Assembly: GCA_964346375.1 (NCBI GenBank) | Contig: CAYFUL010000023.1 | Span: 1 to 22,006, forward strand | Length of the DNA: 22,006 nucleotides | Direction of reading: 5' to 3' | Source: CAYFUL01 sp964346375 | GTDB taxonomy: Bacteria > Bacillota > Clostridia > Tissierellales > Peptoniphilaceae | Shown: in pieces, positions 13,466 to 21,914 of the stretch | How positions within the stretch are numbered: the first letter of the stretch is position 1 | Layout of the letters: every line of letters starts with the position of its first letter | The notes under the pieces: generated by a model | What the model was told of the DNA's origin: nothing | The model's input: the letters and a program-made list of their open reading frames with translations, nothing else | Database searches by the model: none | Made by a program: the position numbers and the translations under genes

Positions 13466-14848
13466 ATGAGGGTTAGAGATATATTTGACCAAGTAGAGGG
13501 TTATATTAACAAGGATGTAACTGTAGAAGGCTGGATAAAAACCTCAAGAGGTTCAAAAAACTTTGGGTTTATCGAGTTAACTGACGGTTCATCCTTTAAA
13601 ACTCTACAAGTTGTATATGATGATAGTTTAGAAAATTTCGGAGAAATTTATAAGTATCCTATCTATTCTTCAGTAAAGGTAGAGGGAAAAATAGTAGAGT
13701 CTCCTGGAGCAAAACAGCCTATTGAATTAAAGGCAAGTAGTGTAGAAGTTCTGGGACTTTCAAATACAGATTATCCACTACAAAAGAAAAGACATTCTCT
13801 TGAATATTTAAGAACCATCGCCCATTTAAGACCGAGGGCAAATTTATTAAACGCAGTGTTTAGAGTGCGTTCACTACTGGCTTATGCTATTCACAAGTAT
13901 TTTCAAGAGAGGGGATATGTCTATGTTCATACTCCAATAATTACAGCATCTGATGCAGAAGGTGCAGGGGAGATGTTTAGAGTAACTACCCTTGATGAGA
14001 AATATCCTCCTTTAAATGACAATGGCGATATAGATTATTCAGAGGACTTTTTTGGAAAACTTACTAATCTTACAGTAAGTGGACAACTTGAAGCAGAGGC
14101 ATTTGCCCTTGCATTTAGAGATGTATATACCTTTGGTCCTACTTTTAGAGCAGAAAATTCAAATACTGCAAGACATGCTGCGGAATTTTGGATGATTGAA
14201 CCTGAACTTGCCTTTGCTGATATCAATGTAAACATGGACGTTGCAGAGGATATGTTAAAGTATATTTTAAACTACGTTCTTGAAAACGCAGTAGAGGAGA
14301 TGAACTTCTTTAACTCTTTTGTAGATAAAGGACTTCTTGAGAGGCTAAATAACGTTATTAATAATGACTTTGCAAGGATTACCTATACTGAAGCAATTGA
14401 CCTTCTACAAAAGGCAGATGTGGAGTTTAAATACCCTGTTTCTTGGGGAGTGGATCTACAAACTGAACACGAAAGATATATTACAGAGCAGGTATATAAA
14501 AAACCAGTTTTCGTTACAGATTATCCTAAGGAAATTAAGGCATTCTATATGAAACAGAATGACGATGGTAAAACTGTAGCTGCAATGGATTTATTAGTGC
14601 CTGGAATTGGAGAGATAATAGGCGGCTCTCAAAGGGAACATAGGGAAGATGTTCTTAGGGCGAAAATGGAAGAGAATGGATTAGATATGGAAGAGTATAA
14701 CTGGTACTTGGAGTTAAGAAAATACGGTTCAGTTGTTCACTCTGGATATGGACTTGGATTTGAAAGAGCAGTAATGTATGTAACTGGAGTTTCAAATATT
14801 AGAGACGTAATTCCATTTCCAAGAACAGTAGGAAATGCAGAATTTTAA
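13466..14848 (+). CDS. asnS: Asparagine-tRNA ligase
   Basis: Class IIb synthetase that charges tRNA-Asn. The 460-aa product starts with an anticodon-binding OB domain (VTVEGWIKTSRGSKNFGFIE, VKVEGKIVESPG). The catalytic domain has RTIAHLRPRANLLNAVFRVR, motif 1 around HKYFQERGYVYVHTPII, motif 2 beginning FRAENSNTARHAAEFWMIEP (from 227), and motif 3 GLGFERAVMYVTG (429-441), followed by PFPRTVGNAEF at the end. The RAENSNTARH form is typical of AsnRS; AspRS usually has FRDEDLRADRQPEFTQID-like sequence. The presence of AsnRS argues for direct tRNA-Asn charging. AGGAGG precedes the ATG. It lies 15 nt before leuS and shares its promoter. Confidence 0.97.
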   Translation: MRVRDIFDQVEGYINKDVTVEGWIKTSRGSKNFGFIELTDGSSFKTLQVVYDDSLENFGEIYKYPIYSSVKVEGKIVESPGAKQPIELKASSVEVLGLSNTDYPLQKKRHSLEYLRTIAHLRPRANLLNAVFRVRSLLAYAIHKYFQERGYVYVHTPIITASDAEGAGEMFRVTTLDEKYPPLNDNGDIDYSEDFFGKLTNLTVSGQLEAEAFALAFRDVYTFGPTFRAENSNTARHAAEFWMIEPELAFADINVNMDVAEDMLKYILNYVLENAVEEMNFFNSFVDKGLLERLNNVINNDFARITYTEAIDLLQKADVEFKYPVSWGVDLQTEHERYITEQVYKKPVFVTDYPKEIKAFYMKQNDDGKTVAAMDLLVPGIGEIIGGSQREHREDVLRAKMEENGLDMEEYNWYLELRKYGSVVHSGYGLGFERAVMYVTGVSNIRDVIPFPRTVGNAEF

Positions 14849-14863
14849 TTTGGGGAGAAAAAG

Positions 14864-17287
14864 ATGAGAGAATATAATCCTAGTGTAATTGAAAAAAAAT
14901 GGCAGGATTTTTGGGATGAACATAAGACCTATGAGGTAGTGGAAAATGATGGAGAAAAATTTTTTGGACTTGTAGAATTTCCATATCCATCTGGCCAAGG
15001 ACTTCACGTAGGACACCCAAGAAGTTATACGGCAATGGACATTATATGTAGAATGAAAAGATACCAAGGGTACAATGTATTGTTTCCAATGGGATGGGAT
15101 GCCTTTGGTCTACCTACAGAAAACTATGCAATAAAAAATAAGATTCACCCTGCAAAGGTAACTGCCGATAATATTAAGAGCTTTAAAAGACAGCTAAAGT
15201 CCATTGGATTTTCCTTTGACTGGTCTAGGGAAATAGATACTACTGACCCAGAATACTATAAATGGACACAGTGGATATTCTTACAACTTTTTAAAAGGGA
15301 CCTTGCGTACAAGGCAGAGATGCCTGTAAACTGGTGTACCTCTTGTAAAGTTGGACTTGCAAATGAGGAAGTTGTAAACGGACTTTGCGAAAGATGTGGT
15401 AGCGAAGTTGTACAGAAGGTAAAAAGTCAGTGGATGCTAAAAATTACAGAGTATGCACAAAGATTAATAGACGATTTAGACGATGTTGACTATATTGAGA
15501 GAGTTAGTATCCAACAGAAAAATTGGATTGGTAGAAGTGAAGGGGCTACAATTAATTTCTATATAGCAGATTCTGAAGATAAGCTTGAAATATTTACTAC
15601 TAGACCAGATACCATCTTTGGCACAACTTACATGGTAATGAGTCCAGAGCATCCATATATTGAAAAATATGTAGATAGAATAAAAAATATAGATGAAGTT
15701 AGAGCATACCAAGACGAAGTCCATAAGAAGTCTGATTTTGAAAGAACAGAACTTTCAAAGGAAAAGACTGGAGTTCCACTAGAGGGACTTAATGCAATAA
15801 ATCCACTAAATAATAAGGAGATCCCAATTTGGATTTCAGACTATGTACTAATGAGCTATGGTACTGGAGCAATTATGGCAGTACCAGGCCACGATCAAAG
15901 GGACTGGGAATTTGCAAATAAATTTAATCTTCCAATAATTCCAGTAGTTGAAGGTGGAGATGTTTCTAAAGAGGTATTTAAAACCTCTGATGATAGCATT
16001 ATGATTAATTCAGACTTTATAAATGGTTTAACTGTTAAAGAAGCAATTAAGACTGTTATTGACTATGTGGAAGAAAAAGGTCTTGGAACAAGAAAGGTAA
16101 ACTATAAATTAAGGGACTGGGTTTTTTCAAGACAGAGATATTGGGGAGAGCCAATTCCAATAGTAAACTGTCCAAAATGTGGATACGTTCCAGTTCCAGA
16201 GGAAGAACTACCACTTGTACTACCAGAAGTTGAAAACTATGAGCCAACAGATAATGGAGAGAGTCCACTTGCAAAGATGACAGACTGGGTTGAAACAACT
16301 TGTCCAAAATGTGGAGGACATGCCCATAGGGAAACAGATACAATGCCACAGTGGGCAGGAAGTTCATGGTACTTTTTAAGATACACAGACCCACACAACG
16401 ACAAGGCACTAGCAGATCCAGAAAAATTAAAGTACTGGATGCAAGTAGACTGGTACAATGGTGGAATGGAACATACTACACTTCACCTACTATATTCAAG
16501 ATTTTGGCATAAATTCCTATACGATATAGGAGTTGTACCACATAGTGAGCCTTATGCAAAGAGAACATCTCAAGGAATGATACTTGCATGGAATGAAAAG
16601 GATCAACGTGCAGAGAAGATGAGTAAGTCTAGGGGAAATGTAGTAAATCCAGACGATATAATTCGCCAATATGGAGCAGATACTCTAAGAGTATATGAAA
16701 TGTTCCTTGGAGATTTTGAAAAGGCAGCGCCATGGTCAGAAAATGGTGTAAATGGAAGTAGAAGATTTTTAGATAGGGTATGGAATATACAAAATATACT
16801 TGTAGATGGAGATGAGTACTCTCCTGAATTAGAGTCTATAATTCACAAGACTATTAAAAAAGTAGAGCAGGACATACTAAATCTTAAATTTAATACTGCA
16901 ATAGCAACCCTAATGACAGTTGTAAACGAGGCAAATGGAAAGGGAAGTATAAACAAAGAGGAGTTTAGAACTCTACTAATTCTACTAAATCCAATAGCAC
17001 CACATGTTACAGAGGAACTATGGGAAGTAAATGAACTAGGTGGATATTTAAACGAACAGTCTTGGCCAGTATATGATGAATCAAAGACAATAGATGATGA
17101 AATTGAAATACCAGTACAATTTAACGGCAAGGTTAAATTTGTAGTAAAGGTGGAAAAGGGAATTTCAAAAGAGGAAGTGGAAAAGGCTGTAAAGGAAAGC
17201 GAGGAGTTTGAAAAATTCCTTGGAGATAAAAATATTGTAAAGGAAATTTACGTTCCAGAGAAGATTTACAACATTGTTGTTAAATAG
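14864..17287 (+). CDS. leuS: Leucine-tRNA ligase
   Basis: Class Ia synthetase that charges tRNA-Leu and edits mischarged tRNA. The 807-aa product has the HIGH-type motif as HVGH (48-51, in PYPSGQGLHVGHPRSYTAMD) and a zinc-type insertion with CTSCKVGL and CERCGSEV. The CP1 editing domain has the T-rich motif TTRPDTIFGTTY (245-256) and GTGAIMAVPGHDQRD (333-347, with the conserved Asp344). A second Cys4 set follows (NCPKCGY and TCPKCGG), then KMSKS (585-589) and the anticodon-binding domain and C-terminal domain (VQFNGKVKFVVKVEKGISKE). All active sites are intact. GGGGAG precedes the ATG. It is co-transcribed with asnS and ends in a terminator. Confidence 0.97.
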   Translation: MREYNPSVIEKKWQDFWDEHKTYEVVENDGEKFFGLVEFPYPSGQGLHVGHPRSYTAMDIICRMKRYQGYNVLFPMGWDAFGLPTENYAIKNKIHPAKVTADNIKSFKRQLKSIGFSFDWSREIDTTDPEYYKWTQWIFLQLFKRDLAYKAEMPVNWCTSCKVGLANEEVVNGLCERCGSEVVQKVKSQWMLKITEYAQRLIDDLDDVDYIERVSIQQKNWIGRSEGATINFYIADSEDKLEIFTTRPDTIFGTTYMVMSPEHPYIEKYVDRIKNIDEVRAYQDEVHKKSDFERTELSKEKTGVPLEGLNAINPLNNKEIPIWISDYVLMSYGTGAIMAVPGHDQRDWEFANKFNLPIIPVVEGGDVSKEVFKTSDDSIMINSDFINGLTVKEAIKTVIDYVEEKGLGTRKVNYKLRDWVFSRQRYWGEPIPIVNCPKCGYVPVPEEELPLVLPEVENYEPTDNGESPLAKMTDWVETTCPKCGGHAHRETDTMPQWAGSSWYFLRYTDPHNDKALADPEKLKYWMQVDWYNGGMEHTTLHLLYSRFWHKFLYDIGVVPHSEPYAKRTSQGMILAWNEKDQRAEKMSKSRGNVVNPDDIIRQYGADTLRVYEMFLGDFEKAAPWSENGVNGSRRFLDRVWNIQNILVDGDEYSPELESIIHKTIKKVEQDILNLKFNTAIATLMTVVNEANGKGSINKEEFRTLLILLNPIAPHVTEELWEVNELGGYLNEQSWPVYDESKTIDDEIEIPVQFNGKVKFVVKVEKGISKEEVEKAVKESEEFEKFLGDKNIVKEIYVPEKIYNIVVK

Positions 17288-17291
17288 TTAG

Positions 17292-17318
17292 AAAGACTCC
17301 GAAAGGGGTTTTTTTTTT
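17292..17318 (+). terminator. Intrinsic terminator after leuS
   Basis: ACTCC (17296-17300), GAAA tetraloop, GGGGT (17305-17309) followed by a run of ten Ts; the AAAG before the stem can pair into the T-run. Confidence 0.88.
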
Positions 17319-17392
17319 GATTGCTTACAAAATAGTAAAAAATGCATTTGTAATTTGAAATGGATAGGTAATAAAATATGGACGTTGTTCAA

Positions 17393-17486
17393 CGGGCGAG
17401 GGACAATCCGCCCCTACCATAGGTTGTGAAAGCTGTAGAGTAAATTATTTTTCGTAATTCGTGGTAGGGTGTCGAGCCCCCGCCCG
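17393..17486. repeat. GC-rich imperfect inverted repeat (MITE/REP-like element)
   Basis: The left arm, 17393-17419 (starting CGGGCGAGGGACAATCCGCC and ending CCTACCA), matches the reverse complement of the right arm, 17462-17486 (TGGTAGGGTGTCGAGCCCCC then GCCCG), over most of its length with a two-base gap. About 42 AT-rich bases lie between. Each arm also holds a smaller GGGCG/CGCCC-type dyad. The base composition stands out sharply from the AT-rich surroundings, which suggests a mobile or interspersed element. No transposase or clear target duplication is seen. Confidence 0.6.
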
Positions 17487-17633
17487 ACCCGAGGGGATAG
17501 TATATAGGTATTGCGAAATGAATACAATAAATTACGGAACTTTTTTAATTTATCTCCAAGAATATTTATTGATTAATTTTGTAAGTTGTGTGTATGAAAT
17601 TTTAAAGTTCTATATAAATTATTTTCTATCTAC

Positions 17634-17656
17634 AAGACTCCGCCAAGGGTCTTTTT
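17634..17656 (+). terminator. Orphan terminator resembling that of leuS
   Basis: AAGACTC (17634-17640), loop CGCCAA, GGGTCTT (17647-17653) and a T-run to 17656. No gene ends just upstream. The sequence AAGACTCCG...AAGGG is shared with the leuS terminator at 17294-17308. Confidence 0.7.
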
Positions 17657-17751
17657 TAGTGTGTTTGAAAATTTAAAAAAAATTTTCTTCAATTGTAATA
17701 AATTTAAAGGCATCTTAGTATTTCTTTAACAATTATTTGAAAATCCTAATG

Positions 17752-17757
17752 TATAAT
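17752..17757 (+). promoter_or_regulatory. -10 box of the exporter operon
   Basis: A perfect TATAAT 17 nt before the adaptor start codon, with GGAGG between. The -35 position reads about ACAATT, a poor match, so the promoter may be weak or need an activator. Confidence 0.5.
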
Positions 17758-17774
17758 AGTTGCAGGAGGTTGAA

Positions 17775-19820
17775 ATGGAAAAAGTTAAAGTGTTTTTTAA
17801 AAGACATTGGAAAAAAATTGCTATATTAATTGTTTTGTTAGTTGGTGGTTCTGTTATTGGTAGGGGTTTTTTTGGTGGTGGCGAAGAGATTCAAACCATA
17901 GCTTCTAGCCAAGTAACTTCATTAAAAAAGACGGATTTTGAAAATTCAGTTAGTGAAAATGGTGTTGTAAAAAGTGAGGACTACGCATATATCTATGCTC
18001 AAAAATCTCTACCTGTTCTTGAAAAACTTGTTGAAGTTGGAGATAAGGTTGTAGAAGGTCAAGAAATTGCATATCTTGATGGCTCAACTATTGAACAGCA
18101 AATTGCAACTAGATCTGCCCAAGCTGCTCAATCTGGAAAAACTGCTGCTGCTCAAATTGAAAGTGCCCAGTCAAGATTAAATGAGGCTATTGCAAATAAA
18201 AATAATGGAACGAATCCACAACTTGTTAGTGCACAAAATGCAATATCTAGCGCCTACGACGCATGGCAAAGTGCAGAGAAGACCTATTCAGATTATCTTG
18301 CTTCATTAAATGAGGGATACAATCCTGAAATTCACGGCAGTGAAATTAATTTAACTGGTCTTGAAAATGCAAAGCGTACTAGCGAACTATCCCTTAATCA
18401 GTCTAAAGAGAAGTTGGATAAGTTAAGAAGCGATGTATTAAATTCTCAAATGTTAGCCACAGAAAAGGCTAGGGAATTAGATGCTCTTAAAAATAGAGAT
18501 GAGTTTATTACCAGAAGGACTAATGAAATTAATACTCGCGTTGAAGAACTTTCAAATGTAAGCGTACCAAGTCTACCTTCTTCTAATGATTTGGCAATGC
18601 TTGATATTAAAATGAACCAGCTAATTAGGGATAAAAATGATGCTGAACTAAGTGGGGATACTTTAAGGTCAAGTGAGATTCAAATGTCAATTGATGCCCT
18701 TCAAATTGAAAGGGATGCTCTTGTAAATAGTATGAACAACCCTGTAACTGTTCCTGATAATTCTAGTGAGGTAAAGAATTTAAAGGACGAGCTTTTTAAT
18801 TTGGGAATTGAATCTGGAAAATTAAAAGAGAGAATTGCAGAAGTTAGTGCCGATAAATCCAAGTATGAAAACGAAGCGGAAAGCTACGCTAAACAAATTG
18901 ACGCTTCAAAAATGGAAGTTGACCAACAAAATTTAGCCCTTGACTCTGTAATAAGAAACCTTGATAAAAATCAAGGCTCCAGTATTGCTGGAGGTAGAAC
19001 TAGGGAGGATCAACTTGCAACCCTTAGAAAAAATGCCGATGATTTAAGAAATTCCTACGAAAATTCACTAAAGACATTGGAGTCCACAAAGGTAGGAGTA
19101 GAAAATGAAATTAATTCCCTAAAAAGTTCACTTAATCTTGCAAAGGCAGGAGTGGATTCCACAGCTGCCGTAGATATTAAGTATCTAAAGGAGGATTTGG
19201 AAAAGGCAATAGTAAAATCGCCTATCTCTGGAACTATTACCGAGGTAAAAATGGTAATTGGTGGAGTTCCAACAGATTACTTGGCAAAGGTTGAAACGGT
19301 TAATAGAATGATTATTACCTCCCAAGTTAAGGAATACGACTTAAACAATGTAAAAGTTGGAATGAATGTAGAAATTTCTGGAGAGTCTATTGGAATGAAC
19401 GAGAAGTTTAAGGGAAAGGTACTCTCTATAAATCCAACGCCAATTTTAAATGCAAATACTGCTGGTGCAACGGCAGAGTCTGTTTATGAAACTAAGATCT
19501 CCATTGAAAATGGCAGCGATAAAATTAAACCTGGTATGAATATTAGAGTTAAGTACATTCTTGAAAAACAAAAGGACGTATTTACCATCCCTTCTACTTC
19601 AATTATTACTAAAAACAAGAAGGAGTTTGTAATGGTAATTGGAGATGATGGTATAGTTAAGGAAATTCCTGTAAATGTTGGTTCAGAAAATGAATTTGAG
19701 ACAGTTGTTATGGGAGATGAACTAAAGGAAGGTATAAATATTATTAATACTCCTGAAAACTATCAAGCTGGTATGAAACTTGCCATTAGTGAAGATGCTC
19801 CTGCCATTATAAAGGAATAG
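17775..19820 (+). CDS. Membrane fusion/adaptor protein of a MacAB-like exporter, long coiled coil
   Basis: Extracytoplasmic adaptor (HlyD/MacA/YknX class) that works with the ABC transporter encoded next. I chose the ATG at 17775, 4 nt after GGAGGTTGAA begins its site; an in-frame TTG at 17760 lies before the ribosome-binding site. The 681-aa product has a basic N-terminus and one membrane helix (about 14-34), then a lipoyl-like half (VLEKLVEVGDKVVEGQEIAY, 81-100). A helical Ala/Glu/Lys/Gln/Asn-rich region of about 370 residues (105-475) is broken by Pro-containing stretches near 265-270 and 323-328. The second lipoyl half follows (IVKSPISGTITEVKM, 479-493), then a beta-barrel and C-terminal domain (VKVGMNVEISGE, IKPGMNIRVKY). 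Usual MacA-type adaptors are about 370-400 aa, so the excess is nearly all coiled coil. The ATPase gene follows after 2 nt. Confidence 0.92.
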   Translation: MEKVKVFFKRHWKKIAILIVLLVGGSVIGRGFFGGGEEIQTIASSQVTSLKKTDFENSVSENGVVKSEDYAYIYAQKSLPVLEKLVEVGDKVVEGQEIAYLDGSTIEQQIATRSAQAAQSGKTAAAQIESAQSRLNEAIANKNNGTNPQLVSAQNAISSAYDAWQSAEKTYSDYLASLNEGYNPEIHGSEINLTGLENAKRTSELSLNQSKEKLDKLRSDVLNSQMLATEKARELDALKNRDEFITRRTNEINTRVEELSNVSVPSLPSSNDLAMLDIKMNQLIRDKNDAELSGDTLRSSEIQMSIDALQIERDALVNSMNNPVTVPDNSSEVKNLKDELFNLGIESGKLKERIAEVSADKSKYENEAESYAKQIDASKMEVDQQNLALDSVIRNLDKNQGSSIAGGRTREDQLATLRKNADDLRNSYENSLKTLESTKVGVENEINSLKSSLNLAKAGVDSTAAVDIKYLKEDLEKAIVKSPISGTITEVKMVIGGVPTDYLAKVETVNRMIITSQVKEYDLNNVKVGMNVEISGESIGMNEKFKGKVLSINPTPILNANTAGATAESVYETKISIENGSDKIKPGMNIRVKYILEKQKDVFTIPSTSIITKNKKEFVMVIGDDGIVKEIPVNVGSENEFETVVMGDELKEGINIINTPENYQAGMKLAISEDAPAIIKE

Positions 19821-19822
19821 CC

Positions 19823-20500
19823 ATGGAGAAGTTAATCGAAATGAGGGGAATTGTAAAGCGATACTATATTGGTATGCCCAATGAGCTTGAAATTCTCCAT
19901 GGAATAGATTTAGATGTTTATAAAAATGACTTTATCTCTATTGTAGGTGCATCTGGTAGTGGAAAATCCACCCTTATGAATATTATTGGTCTACTAGATA
20001 GGCCAACGGAAGGGGAGTATTTTTTAAACGGAAATAATACTAAGGACGCTGATGATAGAGAACTTTCAAAGCTTAGAAATAATAGTATTGGCTTTGTATT
20101 TCAAAATTTCAACCTAATACCGAGAATATCTGCCTTAAAAAATGTTGAACTCCCAATGATGTATAATGGAGTTAACGCTAAGGAGAGAAGAGAACGGGCA
20201 ATGGAGCTACTAAAGATGGTGGAGATGGACGATAGGGCAAACCACAATCCAAACGAACTATCTGGAGGACAGAAACAGCGTGTTGCCATAGCAAGGTCCC
20301 TTGCAAATAATCCGGAGATAATTCTTGCCGACGAGCCTACTGGTGCGTTGGATACTAAGACGGGAAATGTGGTAATGAATCTATTTAAAAAACTAAACGA
20401 GGAACAAAATAGAACTATTATCCTAATAACCCACAATAGAGAGTTGGCAATGGAAACTAAAAAAATTCTTACCATGGTAGATGGGAGGATTGAGTCATGA
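19823..20500 (+). CDS. ABC transporter ATP-binding protein (MacB/LolD/YknY-like)
   Basis: Cytoplasmic ATPase that powers the permease encoded next. The 225-aa product has Walker A GASGSGKST (42-50), the Q-loop Gln94 (FVFQNFNLIP), signature LSGGQKQRVAIARSLA (146-161), Walker B IILADEPTGALD (166-177) and the H-loop His204 (LITHNREL). EPTGALDTKT is characteristic of the MacB/LolD/FtsE branch that drives mechanotransmission-type exporters. A ribosome-binding site AAAGGA lies in the last codons of the adaptor gene. The gene overlaps the permease by 4 nt (ATGA), so all three are translationally coupled. No substrate can be inferred. Confidence 0.95.
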   Translation: MEKLIEMRGIVKRYYIGMPNELEILHGIDLDVYKNDFISIVGASGSGKSTLMNIIGLLDRPTEGEYFLNGNNTKDADDRELSKLRNNSIGFVFQNFNLIPRISALKNVELPMMYNGVNAKERRERAMELLKMVEMDDRANHNPNELSGGQKQRVAIARSLANNPEIILADEPTGALDTKTGNVVMNLFKKLNEEQNRTIILITHNRELAMETKKILTMVDGRIES

Positions 20501-21771
20501 ATTTACTCGAGAATATAAAAATCGCCCTAGAGGGACTCCGTGTAAATAAGATGAGAACTTTTTTAACCATGCTTGGAATAATTATAGGTATCTCATCTGT
20601 AATAGGAATTATTACCCTAGGAGATGCCTTGAGAAAATCTGTATCCTCTGGATTTGATTCCATAGGAAATAATGCAATCCAAGCTACGATTTCTCCAAGG
20701 GATGGATATGGATACCAGGACTTAACTGAAAGGGACTTTATTAAAAAGAAGGACATAGATAAAATACTGACTAAATTTGAGGGCAGGATACAGTCCCTTT
20801 CGCTTAGCTCAAATACACAGTCTGGAACAGTAAAAAACGGCAGAAAGAAAATAAATATAAAGATTAATGGAGTTACTTCTGGAGAGAAGGACATTAATAA
20901 ATTAGAGATGATTGCAGGAAAATTTATTGATGATGAGGATGTAAACCAGTATAGAGAAGTAGTAGTTATTTCCGATAAACTCCTTCAAAAAAATTTCGAC
21001 AATGATGTAAATAAGGCATTGGGTTCAGAACTGGTATGTACTACAACTATGGGATTAAAAGTCTATACCATAGTTGGAGTTTACAAGGCAGAGGTTCCAG
21101 ATTTTGGAGTACTAAGTTCTATGGTGGGCTTTGATGGAGATACAATAGATGTATATATTCCAATGACAGTTGGATTTAGACAGTTCCAATCTCCAGGAGC
21201 GGCAATAGAAGAAATGTCATTTATGTACTTTCAATTTATGGCAGTGGATTCAAATGACACTGAACAACTTTCAAAGGAAGTTACAGAATTTGCAAAGGAC
21301 AATATTTTTGGAGAGGATAGAAGAGCCCAACTTATAGTACAATCACTTAGATCTCAAATTTCTCAAATAGACAATGTAATGAATACTGTTAGTCTTGCAA
21401 TAGGGGCCATTGCTGCAATTTCACTATTAGTTGGTGGAATTGGGGTTATGAATATTCTACTGGTTTCTGTAACGGAGAGGACGAGAGAAATTGGAATAAG
21501 AAAGGCTCTTGGAGCAACTAATAGGGATATACGAGGACAGTTTATTGTAGAGAGTATAATAATATGTATAATAGGTGGACTCTTTGGAGTTGCCCTAGGA
21601 GGAGTAATAGGACTAGTTGGTTCAAATTTAATGGGTAAACCAACATTTCCATCTCTTTTTTCAATAATAATAGCTACGGGATTTTCTATGGTAATTGGAA
21701 TTTTCTTTGGATATTATCCAGCAAATAAGGCTGCAAAATTAAATCCCATAGATGCACTTAGATATGAGTAA
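20497..21771 (+). CDS. ABC transporter permease (MacB/FtsX family, YknZ-like)
   Basis: Membrane subunit of the exporter. The 424-aa product has the MacB layout. A first membrane helix (about 20-41) follows MNLLENIKIALEGLRVNKMR. A large extracytoplasmic periplasmic-core domain (about 45-290) comes next, with ISPRDGYGYQ, IAGKFIDDEDVNQYREVVVI and FGVLSSMVGFDGDTIDVYIP. Three more helices (about 298-325, 350-377 and 388-406) complete the FtsX domain. Between helices 2 and 3 is the coupling stretch TERTREIGIRKALGAT, and the C-terminus NKAAKLNPIDALRYE is typical. GGGAGGATTG precedes the ATG, which overlaps the ATPase stop. In monoderms such systems handle peptides, antibiotics or toxins, but this one gives no direct clue. 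Confidence 0.95.
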   Translation: MNLLENIKIALEGLRVNKMRTFLTMLGIIIGISSVIGIITLGDALRKSVSSGFDSIGNNAIQATISPRDGYGYQDLTERDFIKKKDIDKILTKFEGRIQSLSLSSNTQSGTVKNGRKKINIKINGVTSGEKDINKLEMIAGKFIDDEDVNQYREVVVISDKLLQKNFDNDVNKALGSELVCTTTMGLKVYTIVGVYKAEVPDFGVLSSMVGFDGDTIDVYIPMTVGFRQFQSPGAAIEEMSFMYFQFMAVDSNDTEQLSKEVTEFAKDNIFGEDRRAQLIVQSLRSQISQIDNVMNTVSLAIGAIAAISLLVGGIGVMNILLVSVTERTREIGIRKALGATNRDIRGQFIVESIIICIIGGLFGVALGGVIGLVGSNLMGKPTFPSLFSIIIATGFSMVIGIFFGYYPANKAAKLNPIDALRYE

Positions 21772-21790
21772 AAAGGAGGTACCCTCCTTT
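21772..21790 (+). terminator. Hairpin after the exporter operon
   Basis: AAAGGAGG (21772-21779), loop TAC, CCTCCTTT (21783-21790), directly at the permease stop. Only three Ts follow before AGACC, so it may protect the mRNA 3' end or terminate weakly. Confidence 0.55.
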
Positions 21791-21868
21791 AGACCACCAA
21801 AAAGATATTTATTATGTGGAGTATTGAAAGTTAAAGAAATAATCTTAAAATGTTATTTATTGAAATTT

Positions 21869-21914
21869 AAGGGGACCAGGGGAGAAATAACGCAGACTCC
21901 CCACTGGCCCCCTT
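21869..21914. repeat. GC-rich imperfect inverted repeat
   Basis: AAGGGGACCAGGGGAG (21869-21884) matches the reverse complement of CTCCCCACTGGCCCCCTT (21897-21914) with two single-base gaps and one mismatch. The loop is about 12 nt (AAATAACGCAGA). It lies in otherwise AT-rich sequence with no gene nearby, and the remaining sequence to the window edge shows nothing I can identify. It lacks a T-run, so it is not a standard terminator; an interspersed palindromic element is likely. Confidence 0.5.

Larger units (their letters stand above)
17319..17751. other. Gene-free intergenic region
   Basis: Between leuS and the exporter operon there is no convincing gene. A 71-codon frame from 17461 has no ribosome-binding site, runs through the palindromic element and a terminator, and has an amino-acid make-up unlike the neighbours. 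The region holds a GC-rich inverted repeat (17393-17486), an orphan terminator (17634-17656) and AT-rich sequence leading to the next promoter. Confidence 0.7.

Noticed and set aside
16056..16458. Long antisense open frames inside leuS (similar ones lie within ftsZ, lysS, dusB, rarA and the exporter genes)
   Set aside because: They arise from the codon bias of the genes on the other strand, lack ribosome-binding sites and have unnatural compositions.
17461..17676. 71-codon open frame on the plus strand after leuS
   Set aside because: It starts inside the GC-rich palindrome, has no ribosome-binding site, runs through the orphan terminator and shows no family resemblance. It is a chance frame.
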